From UBA9630 sp037137555 (GTDB lineage: Bacteria > Patescibacteriota > Minisyncoccia > Moranbacterales > UBA2206): a DNA stretch of 17,231 nt. The position numbers were made by a program, and so were the translations under genes. The notes under the pieces were generated by a model. That model had not been told where the DNA came from. It did not search any database and worked only from the letters and a program-made list of their open reading frames with translations. Of the stretch, positions 13,094-17,231 are shown piece by piece; within the stretch, counting starts at the first letter, position 1, and each line of letters opens with the position of its first letter. The stretch covers positions 1-17,231 of the forward strand of contig JBAXKA010000018.1 in NCBI GenBank assembly GCA_037137555.1, written 5' to 3'.

Positions 13094-13232
13094 AGAGAGT
13101 TCAGAGGAAGATGCTCGTGAGGCCTATGATTTGATGCGAAAGAATAGCATCAATTCTATGGTACTCGCGATCGTAACGCGAAATTTTTCGCACGGCCTTG
13201 GCAGCCATCTAGCCAAAACACCTAAAAAATAG
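13065..13232 (+). CDS. 55-aa protein with a histidine-kinase H-box-like motif
   Basis: A short gene overlapping the end of the 267-aa gene by 29 bases in another frame, with a near-perfect Shine-Dalgarno. The N-terminal 30 residues form a charged helix (SDELFKKIRESSEEDAREAY). The C-terminal part, VTRNFSHGLGSHLAKTPKK, resembles the phospho-acceptor H-box of some sensor histidine kinases, whose consensus I recall as 'RNxSHxxGSH'. The H-box would sit at His43, with a second His at 48. There is no sensor, ATPase or membrane part, so if the likeness is real this is a stand-alone, H-box-only peptide or the truncated start of a lost kinase. A receiver-domain gene 1.3 kb downstream shares its terminator type. 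The likeness is from one short motif. Confidence 0.6.
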   Translation: MSDELFKKIRESSEEDAREAYDLMRKNSINSMVLAIVTRNFSHGLGSHLAKTPKK

Positions 13233-13236
13233 GTGC

Positions 13237-13281
13237 AAAAAGACTTTAATCCAAGTCTCTAAACATGGATTTTTTTGTTTG
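13237..13281 (+). terminator. Pseudoknot-like terminator, copy A
   Basis: AATCCA (13248-13253) pairs with TGGATT (13266-13271), followed by a T-run, giving a rho-independent terminator. The 12-base loop AGTCTCTAAACA is not free: with the preceding A it includes AAGTCT (13253-13258), complementary to AGACTT (13241-13246). The two pairings interleave as in an H-type pseudoknot (or an either/or switch). Copy B at 15256-15300 keeps every unpaired base and changes both sides of one stem pair. Confidence 0.7.
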
Positions 13282-13359
13282 AAATTTCGTAAGGCGGTTT
13301 GTTGATTTCAATTATTCATGCTAACTTTTCAATAGTACAAAAGGTAAAATAATAATTTT

Positions 13360-13458
13360 ATGGAACTTGAAAAATTTATAATCGAACAAGCGGGCGCAAA
13401 ATTAAGAAAGAACTTGCAAGTAAAGATTTTAAAATTCAGGGGATTTCCTATTTCGTAG
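13360..13458 (+). CDS. Short open frame, possible gene-start remnant (32 aa)
   Basis: ATG with a TAAAAT hexamer 9 bases upstream opens a 32-codon frame starting MELEKFIIEQAGAKLRKN and ending FRGFPIS. The first half is faintly like the N-terminal helix of inositol-monophosphatase-type proteins ('FI.E.AG..L....'), which would make it a truncated remnant. It may equally be spurious. It lies between the copy A terminator and the convergent TrmB gene. Confidence 0.2.
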   Translation: MELEKFIIEQAGAKLRKNLQVKILKFRGFPIS

Positions 13459-13475
13459 CCTTTTCTTAATAAAAA

Positions 13476-14243
13476 CTATGGTTTAGCCAAGTTCCATAAC
13501 ATATCAAAGTATGCTTTATATTCTTTAGCAATCACTTCGGAATGGATAACATATATGAGTGGAGGCTTAGCGAGAGAATATAAAACGATACTATTGTGGC
13601 GCACGACCGTGCTGGTTGCACCCTGTGGCATGTCGTCAAGCAATCGATATGTAAAATGAGGATTGATTTTTTTTGCCTGAGCTAAATATTCCATTTCATG
13701 CTTTCCTCCAATATAGAAAGTTTTTAGTTTTTTATTTCTTCCTTTTAGTGCCAGTTTCTCATATTCTTCGCCAAAATAATCCAAAAAATTCTGACTGGCA
13801 CCACTTATGACAAATTGCGACTCGTCCATTTTGAGAGAATTCATAAGGCTTAATTCATATTCCCGCACTTGAACATCTCCCACAAATATCTCAAAATCCT
13901 GTTCACTTCCCACATTACTAAAAGTATTCAATTCTTCCACAATATTTTCCGCCTCAAAAACTCTTTTTTTGGCAATTTTATTGATCTGATTTGGCGGAGT
14001 GGCTTTATATTTATTCTGTTTTCCGTGTTTGACGAGTTCAATCAGTCCTAGCTTGGCAAGTTTAACTATGCACGGATATACATATTGGCGATGAATGCCA
14101 ATTCCTTGAGCAATGCGCAATCCGCCCGTTTCAACTCCTCTTTCAAGTAAATATGCGTAAATAAGGGCATCATTCTCGGTTAAGCCAAATCCCTTAAGCA
14201 ATTCAACACCCCTTTCGATTTTAGGTGATATTTTTTTTATCAT
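13476..14243 (-). CDS. TrmB-family transcriptional regulator
   Basis: TrmB-type proteins are winged-helix DNA-binding regulators, usually with a C-terminal ligand-binding domain. The 255-aa protein starts with a winged helix (about 18-82: GFGLTENDALIYAYLLERG, then recognition helix HRQYVYPCIVKLAKLGLIELV and wing GKQNKYKATPP). A coiled-coil helix (about 85-110: INKIAKKRVFEAENIVEEL) follows. The C-terminal domain (115-255) includes FVISGASQNFLDYFGEEYEKL and ends HSEVIAKEYKAYFDMLWNLAKP, the typical end of the family. No ligand can be inferred. A palindrome at 14261-14287 overlaps its predicted -10, so it probably represses itself. The start is uncertain by a few residues. It diverges from the receiver-domain gene, which it may also control. 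Confidence 0.8.
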   Translation of the reverse strand: MIKKISPKIERGVELLKGFGLTENDALIYAYLLERGVETGGLRIAQGIGIHRQYVYPCIVKLAKLGLIELVKHGKQNKYKATPPNQINKIAKKRVFEAENIVEELNTFSNVGSEQDFEIFVGDVQVREYELSLMNSLKMDESQFVISGASQNFLDYFGEEYEKLALKGRNKKLKTFYIGGKHEMEYLAQAKKINPHFTYRLLDDMPQGATSTVVRHNSIVLYSLAKPPLIYVIHSEVIAKEYKAYFDMLWNLAKP

Positions 14244-14260
14244 AGAATAGCTTTATTTAA

Positions 14261-14287
14261 ACACTGTCATGTTATTTATTACAGTGT
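14261..14287. promoter_or_regulatory. Operator-like palindrome at the TrmB promoter
   Basis: ACACTGT (14261-14267) and ACAGTGT (14281-14287) form a perfect 7-bp inverted repeat with a 13-base gap; the arms are 20 bases apart, two helical turns. The right arm overlaps the extended -10 (TGC-TACACT, minus strand, 14283-14291), the classic position for a repressor. Confidence 0.6.
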
Positions 14288-14291
14288 AGCA
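14283..14291 (-). promoter_or_regulatory. Extended -10 of the TrmB gene at 13476
   Basis: On the minus strand TGC-TACACT fits the TGC-TANNNT form common in this window. The leader would be about 35 bases. It overlaps the palindrome 14261-14287. Confidence 0.4.
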
Positions 14292-14344
14292 CACTTTCCT
14301 TTATTTTGCAATACTATTCATCATTATTAAGTGACACTCTATTG

Positions 14345-14373
14345 TTGACAAATTTCCACAATCATGCTATGCT
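14345..14373 (+). promoter_or_regulatory. Promoter of the receiver-domain gene
   Basis: TTGACA (perfect -35), a 17-base spacer and TATGCT with an extended TGC. It is the best promoter in the window and gives a leader of about 110 bases, which contains a small hairpin GCCC-ATTTTC-GGGC near 14447-14460. Confidence 0.75.
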
Positions 14374-14489
14374 ACATAGTCATGATGAGAAAAGGATCAC
14401 ATGATCAACACTCATCTGACACCCGTTCTTTCACATCACCATCTAGCCCATTTTCGGGCAAACCCACTTTTTTCCTAAGGAGGAAAACT

Positions 14490-15206
14490 ATGAAAATCCT
14501 GGTAATCGATGACAATCCTATCCATCGTCAATCCGCTTTGCAGACCCTTGGTAATGAGCATGAACTAACTGTTGTTGGGACACACAATGAAGCTATGGAA
14601 GCTCTTAGTTCTTATATTGAGGGAAATAAGTGTCTCTGTGAAGATTTAAAGACAATCTTACAAGAGCAAGGCTTACCTACTGGCTACAGAGCTGCTCAGG
14701 ATTTCTATAATGGCGACAGAGCAGGATATCTCGCATGGCTCGATATTAGCAAAACTATCGGGAAAACCGTTTATTGGGACGCTGTTCTTTGCGACTTGCT
14801 CATGCCTGTCGAAGAAGGAGAGGTGGGAATGAGCGAAAAAGGCCAAAAATACATTGGCCAGGAAATGGCAGTTGGTTGGGCACTTGCCCTTCAAGCAGCT
14901 TTGGCTAGTGCCAAGTTCGTAGCTGTTGCTTCCGACATGGATCATCATGATCACCCTGCAAGCGCAATGCTTGACAGCATCGAACAAGTCATGTCCATCA
15001 ATAACGCTCGCGTTCTTTTTACCAATCATGTAAAAACGGTTGTTATCGATGAACTACCTGCAATTACGTGTCCTTCTTGTTTGGGTTTTGGCCGCGACCC
15101 GAAGTCACCTAAGCGAGGATGCTATCTCTGTAAAGGAGTTGGCATGTATCAGCAAGAAGGTAAAGATTGGGCTGATGTTCTAATGCGACTTCAAGAGGAT
15201 CAGTGA
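14490..15206 (+). CDS. Receiver-domain protein with a DnaJ-type zinc finger
   Basis: The N-terminus MKILVIDDNP is a response-regulator receiver domain: acidic pair Asp7/Asp8, phosphorylation site Asp102 in WDAVLCDLLMP (96-106), and Lys182 near the conserved Lys position. Between them is an unusual insert of about 45 residues (45-92). Then come QEMAVGWALALQAALASAK and a His/Asp cluster SDMDHHDHPAS (148-158). The C-terminus has two CxxCxGxG-type motifs, CPSCLGFG (194-201) and CYLCKGVG (211-218), like half a DnaJ zinc finger. No DNA-binding domain is present. The start is set by AAGGAGG 6 bases before ATG 14490; an in-frame ATG at 14364 is upstream of the promoter -10 and is not used. Kinase partner unknown. 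I recall this family from Patescibacteria, but its role is not known to me. Confidence 0.85.
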   Translation: MKILVIDDNPIHRQSALQTLGNEHELTVVGTHNEAMEALSSYIEGNKCLCEDLKTILQEQGLPTGYRAAQDFYNGDRAGYLAWLDISKTIGKTVYWDAVLCDLLMPVEEGEVGMSEKGQKYIGQEMAVGWALALQAALASAKFVAVASDMDHHDHPASAMLDSIEQVMSINNARVLFTNHVKTVVIDELPAITCPSCLGFGRDPKSPKRGCYLCKGVGMYQQEGKDWADVLMRLQEDQ

Positions 15207-15216
15207 TGTTAAAACA

Positions 15217-15238
15217 AGAGAATTGAACTCAATTCTCT
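15217..15238 (+). repeat. 9-bp hairpin after the receiver gene
   Basis: AGAGAATTG and CAATTCTCT form a perfect stem with loop AACT, 11 bases after the stop. No T-run follows; it precedes the pseudoknot-like terminator and may stabilise the mRNA 3' end. Confidence 0.55.
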
Positions 15239-15255
15239 GGCCCAAGATAGTACCA

Positions 15256-15300
15256 CAAAAGACTTTAAGCCAAGTCTCTAAACATGGCTTTTTTGTTTGA
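15256..15300 (+). terminator. Pseudoknot-like terminator, copy B
   Basis: AAGCCA (15267-15272) pairs with TGGCTT (15285-15290), then a T-run. AGACTT (15260-15265) can pair with AAGTCT (15272-15277) in the loop. Compared with copy A, a T-A pair has become G-C through changes on both strands, while the loop and flanks are unchanged, which supports the structure. Confidence 0.72.
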
Positions 15301-15307
15301 CAATTTC

Positions 15308-15443
15308 TGTAGAGACGCGATTCATCGCGTCTTGGTGTGAAATTCCATTTTGGCAGGTTATCACGTCGTGGAAATAACCTGATTTTTGCGATATTTTAAT
15401 TTTATTCCCTAACCTAAAAGACGCAATGAATTGCGTCTCTACA
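15308..15443. repeat. Nested palindromic repeat (GTAGAGACGC type)
   Basis: TGTAGAGACGCGATTCATCG (15308-15327, continuing CGTCT) and AGACGCAATGAATTGCGTCT (15419-15438, continuing CTACA) are inverted ends, each also a hairpin by itself. Between them CAGGTTAT (15354-15361) and ATAACCTG (15374-15381) form a third hairpin. The 136-base unit could be a small non-autonomous mobile repeat; it has no reading frame. Confidence 0.75.
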
Positions 15444-15495
15444 AAAACAATAACTCTTTTGCTCGATGATAAAAATCATCTCCGCGCTTTTTTAT

Positions 15496-16059
15496 CTAAA
15501 TTTTTCTATCCACAAAACCAATAATTTTAATTTCACCATTTCGCTCATTCGGATTGGTTTTCATAAGATTGGCTAGCACTTTGAAAACAATCTTAAATTG
15601 CTCGTCATATTTACCTTCCATTTTTTCAATTTTTTCGCGTAACTCTTTGTGAGTAGAAAGCATTTCGCGCAGTTGCACAAAAACCCGAGCCACTTGAATG
15701 CTAACCTGAACCGCTCGCTTACTTTTCAAAACGGACGAGAGCATAACCACGCCCTGCTCAGTGAAAACAAGTGGAAGATAGCGACGACCTCCATGATTTG
15801 AGGTGCCAAAATGGCACCTCAAGATTTCAAATTCTTTTTCATTGAGCGCAAACATAAAATCATCAGGAAAGCGATCAATATTTCTTCTAACTGCACGATT
15901 AAGTTCTTTTGTTTCGACCTCATAAAGCTCAGCGAGATCATTATCAAACATCACCTTTTTGCCACGAATAAAATATATTTTCCCAATAATTCGCTCATCA
16001 GGAACAATGGCTAATGTTTTTGGTTTTGGTTTTGATGTAAGACCTTGTTTATTTTGCAT
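15496..16059 (-). CDS. ORF6N-domain protein (phage antirepressor-like)
   Basis: The 187-aa protein has an ORF6N domain at about 23-110: IIGKIYFIRGKKVMFDNDLAELYEVETKELNRAVRRN-type N-terminus, then FPDDFMFALNEKEFEILR and GRRYLPLVFTEQGVVMLSSVL. These proteins are DNA-binding and common in phages and mobile regions; some act as antirepressors. A coiled coil follows (about 133-165). It starts 33 bases after the TrmB gene at 16093 and is probably in the same operon. A 25-base perfect palindrome lies inside the coding region (residues about 80-87). No phage structural or integrase genes are nearby, so it looks domesticated or stray. Confidence 0.9.
   Translation of the reverse strand: MQNKQGLTSKPKPKTLAIVPDERIIGKIYFIRGKKVMFDNDLAELYEVETKELNRAVRRNIDRFPDDFMFALNEKEFEILRCHFGTSNHGGRRYLPLVFTEQGVVMLSSVLKSKRAVQVSIQVARVFVQLREMLSTHKELREKIEKMEGKYDEQFKIVFKVLANLMKTNPNERNGEIKIIGFVDRKI
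15798..15822. repeat. Perfect palindrome inside the ORF6N gene
   Basis: TTGAGGTGCC (15798-15807) and GGCACCTCAA (15813-15822) pair perfectly across a 5-base loop. It encodes part of LRCHFGTS. It could be a regulatory hairpin or a protein-binding site within the gene. Confidence 0.7.
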
Positions 16060-16092
16060 TTTTTTATTTTTTAACTATTTATAGTGTCTCTA

Positions 16093-16836
16093 CTAATTTT
16101 GAATTTTAATTTCTGGTAATAAATCCCACATCGTCTCAAAAAAACTTTTCTGAGTATTATGAATCATCTGACTTTCAATGATAATAGCGATTTCTTCGTC
16201 ATAAGAAACCATGCCAATTTTATTTCCCCCATAAATAACCATTTCAATTTCGATTTTGAATTTTTCCGATTGAACAATACGGCTTTGAAAAAAATGCTCT
16301 TTTTCATCTTGGACAACATCTCTTAATTTTGGATTATTCGGAAGAAGAATTCTAGCCCAAATCTTTTTTTCTTTTCTTTGTGGAATAAAATAACTCATGA
16401 AATAATTATCATAATCGAGAAATTTTTCGTTGAGCGTGCCAAGCATTTCGCTTCCGGGATATTTCAAAACATCTTTGAAAACTTCCCTATAAGCCTCAAC
16501 TCCTTCATAAAATTGAATCTTAGGCTTTTTGTCGATCAGATTAGTGAAAGCCAAAAGCTCTGGCATCACCCTATCAAGAGCTTTTTTCTTTTCTTCCAGT
16601 ATTTCCGTCAGCTTCTTAGGATTTTCCGCAAAGCAAATCGCCACATTATTGCGATTATAACTTCTCATTAGGCCTTTTTCTTTCAACGATTCTACGGCCA
16701 AATAAGTTGTAGTTCTTTTGACAAGTGATTTTTTAGCCAGTCGATAAACACTAGTTTCGCCCAATTCCAAAGCAGCCAAATAAACCCTAGCTTCATTATC
16801 AGTAAGACCAGTATTTTTAAGTTCATTTATGTGCAT
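16093..16836 (-). CDS. TrmB-family transcriptional regulator
   Basis: A winged-helix regulator of 247 aa from ATG 16836. It begins MHINELKNTGLTDNEARVYL, the usual TrmB opening ('L...GLT.NEA.VYL..L..G'). The helix SVYRLAKKSLVKRTTTYLAVESLKEKGLM holds the recognition helix, followed by a coiled coil (KKLTEILEEKKKALDRVMPEL) and a C-terminal domain with IQFYEGVEAYREVFKDVL and the ending MIHNTQKSFFETMWDLLPEI. Possible longer starts are ATG 16866 and TTG 16881; 16836 best matches relatives, and no start has a Shine-Dalgarno. A palindrome at 16861-16880 lies at the predicted transcription start, so self-repression is likely. The ORF6N gene follows after 33 bases. Confidence 0.8.
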   Translation of the reverse strand: MHINELKNTGLTDNEARVYLAALELGETSVYRLAKKSLVKRTTTYLAVESLKEKGLMRSYNRNNVAICFAENPKKLTEILEEKKKALDRVMPELLAFTNLIDKKPKIQFYEGVEAYREVFKDVLKYPGSEMLGTLNEKFLDYDNYFMSYFIPQRKEKKIWARILLPNNPKLRDVVQDEKEHFFQSRIVQSEKFKIEIEMVIYGGNKIGMVSYDEEIAIIIESQMIHNTQKSFFETMWDLLPEIKIQN

Positions 16837-16860
16837 AATTTTAGCTATTTTAATAGTTAC

Positions 16861-16880
16861 TGTCATCAAATATGACGACA
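16861..16880. promoter_or_regulatory. Operator-like palindrome at the second TrmB promoter
   Basis: TGTCATCA (16861-16868) and TGACGACA (16873-16880) are inverted arms with one mismatch and a 4-base gap. They lie right after the extended -10 at 16886-16894, covering the likely transcription start. Confidence 0.5.
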
Positions 16881-16885
16881 ATATA

Positions 16886-16894
16886 ATGGTAGCA
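16886..16894 (-). promoter_or_regulatory. Extended -10 of the TrmB gene at 16093
   Basis: On the minus strand TGC-TACCAT fits the TGC-TANNNT form. Transcription would begin near 16879, which rules out the TTG at 16881 as the start codon. Confidence 0.35.
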
Positions 16895-16974
16895 CAAACT
16901 CACAAAAAAAGCAATAGACAAGCCTGATATTGAGAAATATCTTGAGCTTATTATTTGACAATAGTCTCAATCTA

Positions 16975-17003
16975 TGGACTAGTTGCTTTTTTTCTGCTAT
17001 ACT
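16975..17003 (+). promoter_or_regulatory. Promoter of the gene at the right edge
   Basis: TGGACT, a 17-base spacer and TATACT, with an extended TGC before the -10. The leader of about 66 bases can form a hairpin, GTCAAGAT (17009-17016) with ATCTTGAC (17042-17049). Confidence 0.6.
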
Positions 17004-17075
17004 ACGCAGTCAAGATAAATAACCCAAAAAAACCCACCAAAATCTTGACCCCACTAATTATTAAATTAAAAACCT

Positions 17076-17231
17076 ATGCAAATGTTATTAAACAACGGAA
17101 CAATATTAAGCGATGCTCCGAGTATGTCAGAGCAAACCAGAAAATACCTTAATCAATTTTGGAGTTTTCCCTCTAGTGAAAAGATTAAAAAAGAAAAAGA
17201 AAAATATTATCTCTTTGAATGTAGAAGAGAA
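17076..17231 (+). CDS. Partial gene of unknown function, cut by the window edge
   Basis: The frame from ATG 17076 is open through the last base of the window (52 codons so far). It starts MQMLLNNGTILSDAPSMSEQ and continues with a Lys/Glu-rich helix (SSEKIKKEKEKYYLFECRRE). There is no signal peptide or membrane span in this part, and I cannot place it in a family. A good promoter 73 bases upstream supports it. No Shine-Dalgarno is seen. Confidence 0.5.
   Translation, partial: MQMLLNNGTILSDAPSMSEQTRKYLNQFWSFPSSEKIKKEKEKYYLFECRRE

Noticed and set aside
14364..14489. 42-residue N-terminal extension of the receiver-domain protein
   Set aside because: The upstream ATG lies within the promoter (-10 at 14368-14373), the extension is low-complexity Ser/Thr/His, and a strong Shine-Dalgarno marks ATG 14490.
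16955..17152. 65-aa plus-strand open frame with a hydrophobic start
   Set aside because: Its start is upstream of the predicted -10 (16998-17003) and its frame overlaps the better-supported gene at 17076.

Overview
The window is an AT-rich, densely packed bacterial chromosome segment. It most resembles a member of the Candidate Phyla Radiation (Patescibacteria, Parcubacteria-like). This placement is inference. It rests on the mix of small conserved families I associate with that group (a 97-aa protein after folD, a coiled-coil 'GFGEPK' protein, a receiver protein with a DnaJ-type zinc finger), on most tRNAs lacking an encoded CCA, and on many short intergenic palindromes. UGA, UAA and UAG all end genes here, so the standard code applies.

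Bases 1-2480 hold translation genes on the minus strand. Read in transcription order they are tRNA-Leu(CAG), tRNA-Leu(UAG), a truncated Leu-type tRNA, an RluD-like pseudouridine synthase, rplS (its own promoter), tRNA-Leu(GAG), tRNA-Val, tRNA-Phe, tRNA-Gly and a hairpin terminator. Beyond it lie two broken gene starts, one ASCH-like and one possibly DUF5655-like. Bases 2483-3638 are folD plus a 97-aa conserved gene. Bases 3700-4440 hold a plus-strand coiled-coil gene of unknown function.

Bases 4516-7085 contain two tandem AAA ATPase/DUF4143 genes. The first carries one in-frame TAA and is probably a pseudogene. Both promoters are overlaid by inverted repeats with a shared GACTA core. A GNAT acetyltransferase follows on the plus strand and ends at a bidirectional terminator. 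Bases 7731-10488 are an operon on the minus strand: a putative helical metallohydrolase, dxs, and a 67-aa protein, with a 4-base overlap between the first two and a strong Shine-Dalgarno before the third. The CCA-adding enzyme gene (10638-12176) carries an in-frame palindromic repeat.

Bases 12200-17231 are accessory and regulatory. Plus-strand genes encode a 267-aa helical protein, an overlapping 55-aa protein with a histidine-kinase H-box-like motif, and a receiver-domain protein with a zinc finger. The last two units end in the same covarying, pseudoknot-like terminator. On the minus strand are two TrmB-type regulators, each with a palindrome at its promoter, and an ORF6N (phage antirepressor-like) gene. 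A gene cut by the window edge starts at 17076.

A recurring theme is expression signals. Eight promoters share an extended -10 of the form TGC-TANNNT. Four minus-strand genes or operons (rplS, folD, the dxs operon, cca) have a -10 only 6-7 bases before ATG, so their mRNAs are probably leaderless. In contrast, several accessory genes have strong Shine-Dalgarno sites. The most novel-looking signal is the duplicated pseudoknot-like terminator at 13237-13281 and 15256-15300.
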